A DNA stretch of 64,000 bases from Prauserella rugosa. Lineage in GTDB: Bacteria; Actinomycetota; Actinomycetes; Mycobacteriales; Pseudonocardiaceae. Shown piece by piece: positions 17,091 to 25,885 of this stretch. The stretch is taken from the NCBI RefSeq assembly GCF_000719975.1, contig NZ_JOIJ01000001.1:62001-126000 (forward strand). The letters are read 5' to 3'. Every line of letters begins with the position of its first letter. The stretch's first letter is position 1. The position numbers were made by a program, and so were the translations under genes. The notes beneath the pieces were generated by a model. The model saw only the letters and a program-made list of their open reading frames with translations. It was not told the DNA's origin and made no database searches.

Positions 17091-18584
17091 ATGACCGTCG
17101 AACCCGCCCGAGACGCCCTCCTCACGGCGTCCGATCCCCTGCGACAGCAACGCGTGCTGAAGGGGATCCGGGACGCGACCCTCAGCGGGGACAAACCGTA
17201 CGCCGCCCCACGTGCCGTCATCTCGGAGTCGTGGCAACGTTCGCTCGCCGCCCAGGTCGACCCCGACGGCTACCAACCGCCGGAGGTGTACGGCTCGGAC
17301 GAGCTGTCCGAGGTGCGGGAGGGCCATCCGCTGCACGCGGTGCTCGACCCGCTGCGGGAACTGCTGGTGAGCATCGCCGACGAGTCGCAGCACATCACGA
17401 TCGTCACCGACGCCGACGGCACCATCCTGTGGCGCGAAGGCCCTTCCACTCTGTGCAACCTCGCCGACCACGTCGGACTCCGCGAAGGGACCCGCTGGTC
17501 CGAACAGGCGATCGGCACCAACGCGATGGGAACCGCCATCGCGGTGGACGCACCGGTGCAGATCTACTCGGCCGAACACCTCGTCCGCACGTACCACTCG
17601 TGGACGTGCGCCGCCGCGCCGATCCACGACCCGGACACCGGGCGGCTGCTGGGTGCCATCGACATCAGCGGCAGGCTCGAGACCCTCCATCCTGCGATGG
17701 TGTCGCTGGTCAACGCCACGGCGCAGGTGGCCGAGAACCACCTGCGCATGCGGATGGAACAGCAGGACGAGTGGATGCGCGCCACGAACATGCGGCACCT
17801 CGAACGACTGGGCGGCGAGTCGGGCGCGCTGATCACCCCGTCCGGCAGGGTCATCGCCGCCAACCCGCTCGGCGGCTTCCCGCACCGCATCGACGTGGCG
17901 ACCGGGACGGACCGGATCGACGTCGGCGGGCGCGAAGCCCGGCTGGAACCGCTGGCGGGCGGCTATCTGCTCCGGTTCCCGCGCCGCTCCGGCCAGGTGC
18001 GGCGGCCGACGTTGCGACTGTCCCTGCTCGGCTCGGCGCCCGAGGCCACGCTCGACGGACGTGCCGTTCCCCTGACGCTGCGCCGCGCCGAGATCCTGGC
18101 GTTGCTGGCCCTGCACCCGGACGGGCTGACCGCAGACCAGCTCGCGCTGCACCTCTACGGCGACGACGGGAACCCCACCACCGTGCGCGCCGAGGTGCAC
18201 CGGCTGCGCGGCGAACTCGGCGACGCGCTGCGCGCGAAGCCGTACCGCCTGGCGGCCGACGTCGAGGCCGACGTGCTGCGGGTGCGCGACGCACTGGCCT
18301 CCGGTGACGTCGCGACGGCCGCGACCACGGCCACCGCGCCGCTGTTGCCCCGCTCCGAATCGCCGACCATCCGCGCCGAACGTGATCAGCAGATCGCCGC
18401 CCTGCGCAAGGCAGTGCTGGACAGCGGCGACGTGAACGCGCTGTGGGCGCTGTCCGAGAACGAGCCGGGACACGACGACCTCGAGGTGTTCGAACGGCTC
18501 AGCCACGTGCTGCCGGAGGGCGATCCCCGCCGGCCCGTCGTGGACGCCCGGCTGGCCTGGCTCACCGACGAGGACGGCGCCTGA
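17091..18584 (+). CDS. GAF-domain regulator with C-terminal winged-helix region
   Basis: This 497-residue protein has an AcoR-type GAF sensor (about residues 60-220) with GLREGTRWSEQAIGTNAMGTA and YHSWTCAAAPIHDPDTG. No AAA+ Walker A motif is present. Residues about 320-390 contain RRAEILALLALHPDGLTAD followed by AEVHRLRGELG, which looks like a winged-helix DNA-binding region. GAF regulators of this shape occur beside alcohol and aldehyde dehydrogenase genes in actinomycetes. The ATG at 17091 is used because the conserved part begins there; there is open frame upstream without homology. It lies between the two promoters that share the TGCAAC repeat and is the best candidate to bind them. Confidence 0.82.
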   Translation: MTVEPARDALLTASDPLRQQRVLKGIRDATLSGDKPYAAPRAVISESWQRSLAAQVDPDGYQPPEVYGSDELSEVREGHPLHAVLDPLRELLVSIADESQHITIVTDADGTILWREGPSTLCNLADHVGLREGTRWSEQAIGTNAMGTAIAVDAPVQIYSAEHLVRTYHSWTCAAAPIHDPDTGRLLGAIDISGRLETLHPAMVSLVNATAQVAENHLRMRMEQQDEWMRATNMRHLERLGGESGALITPSGRVIAANPLGGFPHRIDVATGTDRIDVGGREARLEPLAGGYLLRFPRRSGQVRRPTLRLSLLGSAPEATLDGRAVPLTLRRAEILALLALHPDGLTADQLALHLYGDDGNPTTVRAEVHRLRGELGDALRAKPYRLAADVEADVLRVRDALASGDVATAATTATAPLLPRSESPTIRAERDQQIAALRKAVLDSGDVNALWALSENEPGHDDLEVFERLSHVLPEGDPRRPVVDARLAWLTDEDGA

Positions 18585-18661
18585 CCGCGGCGCCCGGCGA
18601 GGTCCACAACCGCACGGCCCAACCGAACAGCGAGCCCCACGGCGGGCGCCGCAGCGCCGCG

Positions 18662-18695
18662 TGCAACGTCGCTGCAACGCACGCGCCCCTAGGTT
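18662..18695 (+). promoter_or_regulatory. Diol dehydratase operon promoter with TGCAAC direct repeat
   Basis: TGCAAC at 18662-18667, a five-base spacer, TGCAAC at 18673-18678, eleven bases and a -10-like TAGGTT at 18690-18695 are seen. Transcription would begin near 18702, about 35 bases before the first gene. The repeat, both spacers and the TAG of the -10 match the aldehyde dehydrogenase promoter at 16740-16773. The GAF regulator gene ends 77 bases upstream. Confidence 0.7.
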
Positions 18696-18738
18696 CAACC
18701 CCCGATACCGACTTCGACGACGAAGGCAGGTGGTGGCG

Positions 18739-19176
18739 GTGACGCTTCCCGAGCAGGTGGAACTCGACCCGGACCGCGACTACCCACTCGCGGCACACCG
18801 GCCGGAGCTGCTCCGCACTCCGACGGGCAAGCCGATCGACGACCTGACCATGCAGGCCGTCCTGTCCGGTGAGGTCGCTCCGGACGACCTCCGCATCTCT
18901 CCCGACACCCTCCGGCTGCAGGCACAGATCGCCGAGCGGGTCGGACGCACCCAGCTCGCCCGCAACTTCCGCCGCGCCGCCGAGCTCACGGCGCTGCCCG
19001 ACGAGCTCGTGCTGTCGATCTACAACTCCCTTCGCCCGAACGCGTCGACGAAACAGCAGCTCACCGACATCGCCGACCGGCTCGAGAACGAGTTCTCGGC
19101 GACCCTGTGCGCCCAGCTGGTGCGCGAGGCCGCAGACGTCTACCAGCGGCGCGACATCCTCGCCGACCCCGCCTGA
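18739..19176 (+). CDS. B12-dependent diol/glycerol dehydratase small subunit
   Basis: This protein of about 145 residues matches the small (gamma) subunit PduE/DhaB3, with DYPLAAHRPELL, the DDLTMQAVLSGEV region, LRISPDTLRLQAQIAERVGR and LTDIADRLENEFSATLCAQLVREAA. The small subunit helps form the dimer of heterotrimers that converts 1,2-diols or glycerol to aldehydes. GTG codons at 18730, 18733 and 18739 are all possible; 18739 has AGG eight bases upstream. The N-terminal extension that targets PduE into microcompartments is absent. Being first in the operon is unlike the classical large-medium-small order. Confidence 0.88.
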   Translation: MTLPEQVELDPDRDYPLAAHRPELLRTPTGKPIDDLTMQAVLSGEVAPDDLRISPDTLRLQAQIAERVGRTQLARNFRRAAELTALPDELVLSIYNSLRPNASTKQQLTDIADRLENEFSATLCAQLVREAADVYQRRDILADPA

Positions 19177-19239
19177 CCGGCAGGCCGGGGCGCGGAGTCC
19201 CGGCCGACGACCGGTCCCGCACACCAAGGAGATCCGACA

Positions 19240-20946
19240 ATGACCGCGGAACCGCTTCCGGTATCGACTCCGACGTCCAAGCGCACGGAGGCCCTCGAAG
19301 CCAGGCCGGTCAACCTCGACGGATTCGTGGAGGAATGGCCCGAGGTCGGCATGGTCGCGATGGACAGCCCGTACGACCCGACGCCGAGCGTGCGCGTGGC
19401 CGACGGCGTGATCGTCGAGATGGACGGCAAGCCGCGCGCCGAGTTCGACTTCCTCGACCAGTTCATCGCCGACCACGCGATCGACGTGGACACCACCGAA
19501 CAGGCGATGACGCTCGAACCGGTCGAGGTGGCGCGCATGCTCGTCGACCCGGCGGTGTCCCGTTCGGAGGTCGTCGAGGTCGCGGGTGGCCTCACCCCCG
19601 CCGCGCTGCTCGAGGTCGTCAAGACGATGAACGTCGTCGAGATGATGCAGGCACTGCAGAAGATGCGTGCCCGGCGCACCCCGGCCAACCAGGCGCACTC
19701 GACCAGCGCCAGGGACAACCCCGTGCAGGTCGCCGCCGAGGCGGCCGAGGCGTCGCTGCGCGGATTCCGGGAGCTCGAGACGACGCTCGGCGTCGTGCGC
19801 TACGCACCGCTGGTGGCCATCGCGTTGCAGGTCGGCTCGCTCGCGGGCACCCCGGGCGTGCTCACGCAGTGCGCACTGGAGGAGGCCACCGAACTCGAAC
19901 TCGGCATGCGGGGCATCACCGCGTACGCCGAGACGATCTCGGTGTACGGCACCGAGCCGGTGTTCTGCGACGGCGACGACACGCCGTGGTCGAAGGCCTT
20001 CCTGGCCTCGGCCTACGCCTCCCGCGGCATCAAGATGCGCTTCACCTCGGGTACCGGCTCCGAGGTGCAGATGGGCAACGCCGAGGGCAAGTCCATGCTG
20101 TACCTGGAGATCCGCTGCATCCTGGTGGCCAAGGGCGCCGGTGTGCAGGGGCTGCAGAACGGGTCGATCAGCTGTATCGGCGTCCCCGGCGCGGTCCCGG
20201 CCGGCATTCGCGCGGTGCTCGCGGAGAACCTGATCGCCAGCACCGCGGACCTGGAGTGCGCCTCGGGCAACGACCAGTCGTTCTCGCACTCCGACATGCG
20301 CCGCACCGCGCGCCTGCTGCCGCAGTTGCTGCCCGGCACCGACTTCGTCTGTTCCGGATACTCGGCCGTGCCGAACTACGACAACATGTTCGCCGGATCC
20401 AATGTGGACTCGACGGACTACGACGACTGGAACACCATCCAGCGCGACCTCCAGGTCGACGGCGCGTTGCGGCACGTACCGGAGCCCGAACTGCTCGCCG
20501 CGCGCAGCCGTGCGGCGAAGGCGTTGCAGGCCGTGTTCGCCCAGCTCGGACTGCCCACGATCACCGACAAGGAGGTCGAGGCCGTCACGTACGCCCACGG
20601 CAGCCAGGACCTGCCGATGCGCGACGTGCTCGAGGACCTCAAGGCGGCCCAGTCGGTGATGGACCGCGGGATCACCGGCCTCGACGTGATCAAGGCGCTC
20701 GAGGCGTCCGGATACAACGACATGGCCCGCACCCTGCTGGCCGTGCTGCGGCACCGGGTGTCCGGCGACCTGCTGCACACGTCGGCGATCCTGACTCCGG
20801 AGCTGGAGACCCTGTCCGCGGTCAACGACGCCAACGACTACGCCGGTCCCGGCACCGGTTACCGCCCCGCGGGCGAGCGCTGGGAAGAGATGAAACGCCT
20901 GCGCCACGTCGTCAGCGCGAGCAACCCCGAGACCGAAGTCGGCTGA
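19240..20946 (+). CDS. B12-dependent diol/glycerol dehydratase large subunit
   Basis: This 568-residue catalytic subunit closely resembles PduC/DhaB1. Conserved blocks include RPVNLDGFVEEWPEVG, MNVVEMMQALQKMRARRTP, the catalytic His in NQAHST near residue 153, GVLTQCALEEATELELGM, SVYGTEPVFCDGDDTPWSKA, QNGSISCIGVPGAVPAGIRA and LECASGNDQSFSHSDMRR. The TIM barrel binds the diol and the adenosyl radical derived from coenzyme B12. An AAGGAG site lies ahead of the ATG. The N-terminus is about ten residues longer than the Klebsiella protein. Diol and glycerol specificity cannot be separated by eye. Confidence 0.95.
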   Translation: MTAEPLPVSTPTSKRTEALEARPVNLDGFVEEWPEVGMVAMDSPYDPTPSVRVADGVIVEMDGKPRAEFDFLDQFIADHAIDVDTTEQAMTLEPVEVARMLVDPAVSRSEVVEVAGGLTPAALLEVVKTMNVVEMMQALQKMRARRTPANQAHSTSARDNPVQVAAEAAEASLRGFRELETTLGVVRYAPLVAIALQVGSLAGTPGVLTQCALEEATELELGMRGITAYAETISVYGTEPVFCDGDDTPWSKAFLASAYASRGIKMRFTSGTGSEVQMGNAEGKSMLYLEIRCILVAKGAGVQGLQNGSISCIGVPGAVPAGIRAVLAENLIASTADLECASGNDQSFSHSDMRRTARLLPQLLPGTDFVCSGYSAVPNYDNMFAGSNVDSTDYDDWNTIQRDLQVDGALRHVPEPELLAARSRAAKALQAVFAQLGLPTITDKEVEAVTYAHGSQDLPMRDVLEDLKAAQSVMDRGITGLDVIKALEASGYNDMARTLLAVLRHRVSGDLLHTSAILTPELETLSAVNDANDYAGPGTGYRPAGERWEEMKRLRHVVSASNPETEVG

Positions 20947-20967
20947 CGCAGAAGGGACAGCGACGTC

Positions 20968-21558
20968 ATGACGAAGACGGAGACGCGATCCGAGCGGGTG
21001 CTCGACGCCGTGGAACGTGGCGAGGCCACGGTGGGAACCCGCCCGGACGAGGTGGTCATCGGGCTCTCGCCCGCGTTCGGGGACTTCTTCACCAGGACGA
21101 TCGTCGACATTCCCCACGCCGAGGTACTTCGCGAGCTGCTGGCCGGCATCGAGGAACAGGGCGTCGGCGCGCGGGTGATCCGCTACCGCGGCGGAGCGGA
21201 CCTCGCCGTCATCGCCCACGCGGCGGCACGGCTTTCCGGTTCGGGGATCGGCGTGGGGGTGCTCTCGCGCGGCACCACCATGATCCACCAGAAGGACCTC
21301 GTCCGACTGTCCAATCTGGAGCTCTTCCCGCAGGCGCCGCTGCTGGACCCCGAGACGTTCCGCAAGGTCGGCCGCAACGCGGCACGCTATGCCAAGGGCG
21401 AGTCGCCGGAACCGGTCCCCGCGCGCAACGACTACATGGCCCGGCCGCGGTGGCAGGCCAAGGCGGCGCTGCTGCACATCAAGGAGACCGAGTTCGTGAC
21501 CCCCGGGGCGGCGCCGGTCGAACTGGACGTGCGGATCCGCCTCGCCGACGCTGGATGA
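20968..21558 (+). CDS. B12-dependent diol/glycerol dehydratase medium subunit
   Basis: This 196-residue protein matches PduD/DhaB2, with the conserved [39 protein letters not shown] and [17 protein letters not shown]. The medium subunit contacts cobalamin together with the large subunit. The N-terminal extension of PduD, which directs the enzyme into the microcompartment, is missing, so the protein starts almost directly with the fold. A GAAGGGA site precedes the ATG, 21 bases after the large subunit. The stop overlaps the reactivase ATG by four bases. Confidence 0.93.
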   Translation: MTKTETRSERVLDAVERGEATVGTRPDEVVIGLSPAFGDFFTRTIVDIPHAEVLRELLAGIEEQGVGARVIRYRGGADLAVIAHAAARLSGSGIGVGVLSRGTTMIHQKDLVRLSNLELFPQAPLLDPETFRKVGRNAARYAKGESPEPVPARNDYMARPRWQAKAALLHIKETEFVTPGAAPVELDVRIRLADAG

Positions 21559-23462
21559 CGGCCGGGAGAACGGCGCGCGGCGACACCGCCACGCTCGTCG
21601 TCGGCGTCGACATCGGGAACTCCACGACCGAGGCGTGTGTGGCCGAGCTCGGCGTGGACGGCCCGCGCTACCTGGGCGGAGCCCTGGCTCCGACGTCGGG
21701 GGTGAAGGGCACGGCCGAGAACGTGCCCGGCGTGGTGAAGGTCGTCCACGAGGCGCTGTCAGCGGCGGGCCGCTCTGCCGACGAGCTTGCCACCGTGCTG
21801 GTCAACGAGGCCACGCCGGTGATCAGCGGCCTGGCAATGGAGACGATCACCGAAACGATCATCACCGAGTCGACGATGATCGGGCACAACCCGGACACCC
21901 CGGGCGGAGCGGGTCTCGGCGTCGGCACGACGGTCGCGTTCGCGGAGCTGGCCGACTGCCCTCCGGGTGAGCCGGTGGTCTGCGTCGTCGGGGCCGGGGT
22001 CGACTTCGAGGACGCCGCCGCCGGGATCGACGCCGCCGTCGCGCGCGGGGTGGCGGTCACCGGTGCCGTGGTCCGCGCCGACGACGCCAACCTGATCGTG
22101 AACCGCCTGAGCACGCCGATTCCCGTGGTGGACGAGGTGACGCTCGTCGAGAAGGTCCCGCTCGGCATGCCCGCGGCCGTCGAGGTCGCCGAGCCGGGGC
22201 GCACGGTGCGGACGCTGTCCAACAGCTACGGCATCGCGACGCTGTTCGAACTCACCCCTGAGCAGACGCGGATGGTCGCCCCCGTCGCGCGGGCGCTCGT
22301 GGGCAACCGGTCGGCGGTCGTGGTACGCACCCCGCACGGCGACATTGCCGACCGGCGCATCCCCGCGGGAACGCTCACGCTCATCGGCGAGCACTCGACG
22401 CTGTCGGTGGGCGTCGACGCGGGCGCCGAGGAGATCATGGCGACGCTGCGGCGCGTGGCGCCGCTGTCGGATGCCACCGGGGAGTCGGGCACGCACGTCG
22501 GCGGCATGCTCGCGGCGGTGCGCGACGCGATGACCGAGACGCTGGCCGACGCGCCCGATACCCATGACTCCCCTGACGCCCATGACGCCCCTGACGCGCG
22601 AACCGGTGGGCAGGACGTGCGGATCCAGGACATCCTGGCCGTCGACACCTTCGTCCCACAGCACGTGACCGGAGCGCTGGCGGGCGAGTTCGCGCTGGAG
22701 AACGCGGTCGCGCTCGCGGCCATGGTGCGCACGAGCAGGGGCCCGATGGAGGCGCTCGCCGAGCAGATCCGCGCGGCGCTCGGCACGGACGTCGTGGTCG
22801 GCGGCGTCGAGGCGGACATGGCCGTGCTCGGCGCGCTGACCACCCCGGGCACCGAACGGCCCGTGGCGATCCTCGACCTCGGCGGAGGGTCGACCGACGC
22901 GGCGCTGGCGATGCCCGGCGGCGACGTGACGTCGGTGCACCTGGCCGGGGCGGGCGACCTGGTGACGAAGCTGATCGACTCCGAACTCGGCCTCGAGAAC
23001 CGGGAGCTGGCCGAGGACATCAAACGTCATCCACTGGCCAAATCGGAGAGTTTCTTCCACGTGCGCATGGAGGACGGCACGGCGCGGTTCTTCGACGAAC
23101 CGCTGCCCGCGGACGCGTTCGCCCGCGTCGTCGTCCTGGGCGAGGAGGGGATGCGCCCGATCCCCACCCGCCATTCGCTCGAGAAGATCCGGCAGGTGCG
23201 CAGGTCGGCCAAACACAAGGTGTTCGTCGTCAACGCGGTCCGGGCACTGGAGCGCGTCGCACCGGGCGGAAATCTGCGCGAGATCGGTTTCGTCGTCGTG
23301 CTGGGCGGATCGGCACTGGACTTCGAGATCCCGGACCTCATCGCCGAGGCGGTCGCGGGTTCGGGCATCGTCTGCGGAACGGGAAACGTGCGCGGCTCGC
23401 AGGGCCCGCGCAACGCCGTGGCCACGGGGCTGGTCGCCGAGCACGCGGCGGGCCCGCGGTGA
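21555..23462 (+). CDS. Diol dehydratase reactivase large (ATPase) subunit
   Basis: This 635-residue protein matches DdrA/PduG/GdrA, the actin-like ATPase that exchanges damaged cobalamin from inactivated dehydratase. The ATPase motifs [13 protein letters not shown] near residue 18 and [20 protein letters not shown] near residue 437 are seen, along with [17 protein letters not shown] and GAGVDFEDA. At about residues 332-350 there is an Asp/His/Pro-rich insertion built from short repeats (DAHDAPDA). Both ends overlap neighbouring genes by four bases, so medium subunit, DdrA and DdrB are coupled. Confidence 0.93.
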   Translation: MTAGRTARGDTATLVVGVDIGNSTTEACVAELGVDGPRYLGGALAPTSGVKGTAENVPGVVKVVHEALSAAGRSADELATVLVNEATPVISGLAMETITETIITESTMIGHNPDTPGGAGLGVGTTVAFAELADCPPGEPVVCVVGAGVDFEDAAAGIDAAVARGVAVTGAVVRADDANLIVNRLSTPIPVVDEVTLVEKVPLGMPAAVEVAEPGRTVRTLSNSYGIATLFELTPEQTRMVAPVARALVGNRSAVVVRTPHGDIADRRIPAGTLTLIGEHSTLSVGVDAGAEEIMATLRRVAPLSDATGESGTHVGGMLAAVRDAMTETLADAPDTHDSPDAHDAPDARTGGQDVRIQDILAVDTFVPQHVTGALAGEFALENAVALAAMVRTSRGPMEALAEQIRAALGTDVVVGGVEADMAVLGALTTPGTERPVAILDLGGGSTDAALAMPGGDVTSVHLAGAGDLVTKLIDSELGLENRELAEDIKRHPLAKSESFFHVRMEDGTARFFDEPLPADAFARVVVLGEEGMRPIPTRHSLEKIRQVRRSAKHKVFVVNAVRALERVAPGGNLREIGFVVVLGGSALDFEIPDLIAEAVAGSGIVCGTGNVRGSQGPRNAVATGLVAEHAAGPR

Positions 23463-23887
23463 GCGTGGCCGACCGCCGCGCGGAGCGGGCACGCAGGCAG
23501 CCACCGGCCGTCGTGCTGCGCCACCTCGGCGAGCCGGGGACGGTCATGCGGGACCTGTGCGCCGGCCTCGAGGAGGAGGGCGTGCCGGTCCTCCTCGAGA
23601 CGAGCGAGCCCGCGACCGCCGAGAGCCGACCGGCGCAGGCGGGGGCGGTCGCCATGGCCTTCGCGGCGGCGCAGGCCTCGACGTTGGGGGTCGGCATCGG
23701 GGTGGACGCCGCCGCGGTGTGCGTGCACCACGCGAAACGGCCCGCCGCGTCACCGGTGCTGACGGCCGATCTCACGCAGGCCCGCTGGTGCGGGCACAAC
23801 GCGGCCCGGCTGGTGGTCGGGCTGCCGTTCAAACAGCGACCCGGGACGACCGGAGAACGGATGGAGGAATCGTGGCCGCACAGCTGA
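23459..23887 (+). CDS. Diol dehydratase reactivase small subunit
   Basis: This 142-residue protein matches DdrB/PduH, the small reactivase subunit that resembles the dehydratase medium subunit and swaps with it. Typical parts are LCAGLEEEGVPVLLE, AMAFAAAQASTLGVGIGVD and LTADLTQARWCGHNAARLV. The GTG at 23459 overlaps the DdrA stop by four bases. Its 3' end overlaps the next gene by sixteen bases. Confidence 0.88.
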   Translation: MSVADRRAERARRQPPAVVLRHLGEPGTVMRDLCAGLEEEGVPVLLETSEPATAESRPAQAGAVAMAFAAAQASTLGVGIGVDAAAVCVHHAKRPAASPVLTADLTQARWCGHNAARLVVGLPFKQRPGTTGERMEESWPHS

Positions 23888-24276
23888 CCATGGACGAGGC
23901 CCGGACGGTGCTCGACGCCGCGCTCGCGAAGGCCGTCGAGATCGGACAGCCGATGAACGTCGCCGTCGTCGACGCCGGTGCCCACCTGGTGGCGTTCGCC
24001 CGCCAGGACGGGGCGATCCTCGCAAGCATCGACATCGCTACGCGCAAGGCGCGCACCGCCGCGCTGTTGAAGATGACGACGGCCCAGCTCGGCGAGGCGG
24101 CCAAACCCGGCGCACCGCTGTACGGCATCGAGGGCACGAACGGCGGTCTGATCATCTTCGGTGGCGGCATCCCGTTGACGCGCGACGGTGAGGTCATCGG
24201 CGCCGTCGGCGTGAGCGCGGGCAGCGTCGAACAGGACACCGAGGTCGCCGAGGCCGGAGTCGCCGCCCTGCCGTGA
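23872..24276 (+). CDS. GlcG/HbpS family protein (PduO C-terminal-like)
   Basis: This 134-residue protein belongs to the GlcG/HbpS fold, with AVVDAGAHLVAFARQDGA, SIDIATRKARTAALL, GGLIIFGGGIPLTRDGEVIGAVGVSAGS and a C-terminal acidic tail. Members bind haem, cobalamin or related ligands, or are fused to PduO adenosyltransferase, and they are frequent in diol dehydratase operons. The GTG at 23872 has GGAGGAAT just upstream, inside the end of the reactivase gene; the longer frame reads through that gene in another phase. No separate cobalamin adenosyltransferase is in the window. Confidence 0.85.
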   Translation: MAAQLTMDEARTVLDAALAKAVEIGQPMNVAVVDAGAHLVAFARQDGAILASIDIATRKARTAALLKMTTAQLGEAAKPGAPLYGIEGTNGGLIIFGGGIPLTRDGEVIGAVGVSAGSVEQDTEVAEAGVAALP

Positions 24277-24291
24277 CGAACTGCCGGGACG

Positions 24292-24326
24292 GACTGGCGT
24301 GAGGGACTGACGTGAGGGACCGGCGT
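24292..24326. repeat. 13-bp tandem direct repeat after the dehydratase operon
   Basis: GACTGGCGTGAGG (24292-24304), GACTGACGTGAGG (24305-24317) and a partial GACCGGCGT (24318-24326) follow each other without gaps. They lie in the 111-base space before the GrpB-family gene. Function unknown; slippage is possible. Confidence 0.7.
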
Positions 24327-24387
24327 TGCTGCTCGTCGTCCGGTCGTCGGTTGTTCCCGCCTGCGCGCCCCACTACCGTGCGCCGAC

Positions 24388-24951
24388 GTGACGCGGAAAC
24401 CCCTCGACGACGAGCGGCTGGCGGCGATGCTCGTGCACGGTCCACAGCCGACGCGGGTGCAGATCGTCGACTACGACCCGGAATGGCCGCGGCGTTTCGA
24501 GCGCAGGGCCGCCCAGCTGCGGAAGGTCCTGGGTGAGCGCGCGCGGTTGATCGAGCACATCGGATCGACGTCGGTGCCGGGGCTCGCGGCCAAACCGGTG
24601 GTCGACATCGTCGTGGGCATCGACGATCCGGACGACGAGCCCGCCTACCTGCCCGACCTCGAGGCCGCGGGATACGAGCTGCGCGTCACCGAACCGGGTC
24701 ACCGCGCGCTGCGGGCAGGCGATCCGGACGAGCCGGTGAACCTGCACTGCTACGCGCCCGACGACGTCGAGACGCGCCGGTACCTGGTGCTGCGCGAGCA
24801 CCTGCGCACCCACCCCGACGACCGCGACCGCTATGCGGCCACCAAGCGCGAGCTCGCCCGGCGCGAGTGGGACGACATGAACTACTACGCCGAGGCGAAA
24901 GGCCCGGTGATCTGGGACATCCTCGGCCGCGCGGGCTGGGTCGAGCCCTGA
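24388..24951 (+). CDS. GrpB family nucleotidyltransferase-like protein
   Basis: This 187-residue protein matches the GrpB/UPF0157 family, with VDYDPEWPRRFERRAAQL, IEHIGSTSVPGLAAKPVVDI (the nucleotidyltransferase-like core GSTSVPGL and an Asp pair) and HCYAPDDVETRRYLVLREHL. The fold is that of nucleotidyltransferases, but the cellular role is unknown. The GTG at 24388 gives the usual family length; no strong ribosome binding site is visible. Confidence 0.85.
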   Translation: MTRKPLDDERLAAMLVHGPQPTRVQIVDYDPEWPRRFERRAAQLRKVLGERARLIEHIGSTSVPGLAAKPVVDIVVGIDDPDDEPAYLPDLEAAGYELRVTEPGHRALRAGDPDEPVNLHCYAPDDVETRRYLVLREHLRTHPDDRDRYAATKRELARREWDDMNYYAEAKGPVIWDILGRAGWVEP

Positions 24952-24970
24952 CACGGCCGAGCCCCGCGGG

Positions 24971-25855
24971 TCACCCCGCCTTCGGAGTGCTCGTTAGGTA
25001 GGTCGCGGCCATGTCCTCGTCACCGTGTTCACGGGCGCCCTCGGCGAACCGGTGGCGGATCGTGCGCAGCATCGGCAGGTCGAGGTCGTGGTCGGCGGCT
25101 GCCTCGTCGATCAGGCGCGTGTCCTTGGCCGCGAGCGCCAGCTTCATCGCGGGCTCGAACTTGCGCTCGATCATCGACGTGCCCTTGGCCTGCAGGTACG
25201 GCAGGTCGAGCGCACCACCCGAGACCGCGTCGAGGAACTGCTTCGGGTCGACGCCGAGCCCCTCGGCCAGCGCGATGGTCTCCGCGGTCGCCTCGACCAC
25301 CGACGACACCCAGGCGTTGGCGACAAGCTTGAGCCTGCTGCCGGCCCCGGCCTCACCGACCCAGAGGGTCTTCTTCCCGATCGCCTCGAACAGGGGCTCG
25401 ACCGCGGCACGCACCTCCTCGGGGCCGGAGGCGAGCACGACGAGTTCACCGTTCTCGGCCGGCGCCTTGGTGCCGAGCACGGGCGCGTCGACGAAGGCGA
25501 CACCCGCCTCGCCGGCCAGGTCCGCGAGCCGCTGGGTGCCGTCGATGCCGACGGTGCTGGTCTGCACCCACACCGCGTCCTCAGCCGCGTGGGACAGCGT
25601 GTCGTCGAGGGTCTCGAGGATCACGTCGGCGTCGGCCAGCATGGTGACCACGGCGTCGGCACCCTCGACCGCCTCGCGCTGGTCGTCGCAGAGCGTCACG
25701 CCCTCGTCGGCGAGCGGTTCCATCTTGTCGCGGCTGCGATTCCAGGCCCGCACCTCGAAACCGGCGCCGGCCAGGTTGCGCGCCATGGGCTGGCCCATCA
25801 AGCCGCCGGCGCCCAGGAACGCGACGCTGCTGATCTCACGATTGGACTCGGCCAC
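24971..25855 (-). CDS. NAD(P)-dependent 3-hydroxyisobutyrate-type dehydrogenase
   Basis: This 294-residue protein belongs to the beta-hydroxyacid dehydrogenase family. The Rossmann motif AFLGAGGLMGQPMARNLAGAG lies at residues 12-32, the substrate-binding DAPVLGTKAPAENGEL near 130, and the catalytic Lys region AGAGSRLKLVANAWV near 178. Substrates in the family include 3-hydroxyisobutyrate and tartronate semialdehyde. It is transcribed after an aldehyde dehydrogenase 30 bases upstream, so both may serve the same degradation route. Confidence 0.87.
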   Translation of the reverse strand: MAESNREISSVAFLGAGGLMGQPMARNLAGAGFEVRAWNRSRDKMEPLADEGVTLCDDQREAVEGADAVVTMLADADVILETLDDTLSHAAEDAVWVQTSTVGIDGTQRLADLAGEAGVAFVDAPVLGTKAPAENGELVVLASGPEEVRAAVEPLFEAIGKKTLWVGEAGAGSRLKLVANAWVSSVVEATAETIALAEGLGVDPKQFLDAVSGGALDLPYLQAKGTSMIERKFEPAMKLALAAKDTRLIDEAAADHDLDLPMLRTIRHRFAEGAREHGDEDMAATYLTSTPKAG

Positions 25856-25885
25856 GGTTCGTCCTTCCGCCGTCGGCGGCCCCGC

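Noticed and set aside
18562-21477. A 971-codon minus-strand open frame opposite the diol dehydratase genes
   Set aside because: Its sequence is the typical low-information antisense frame of GC-rich genes; the plus strand encodes strongly conserved dehydratase subunits.
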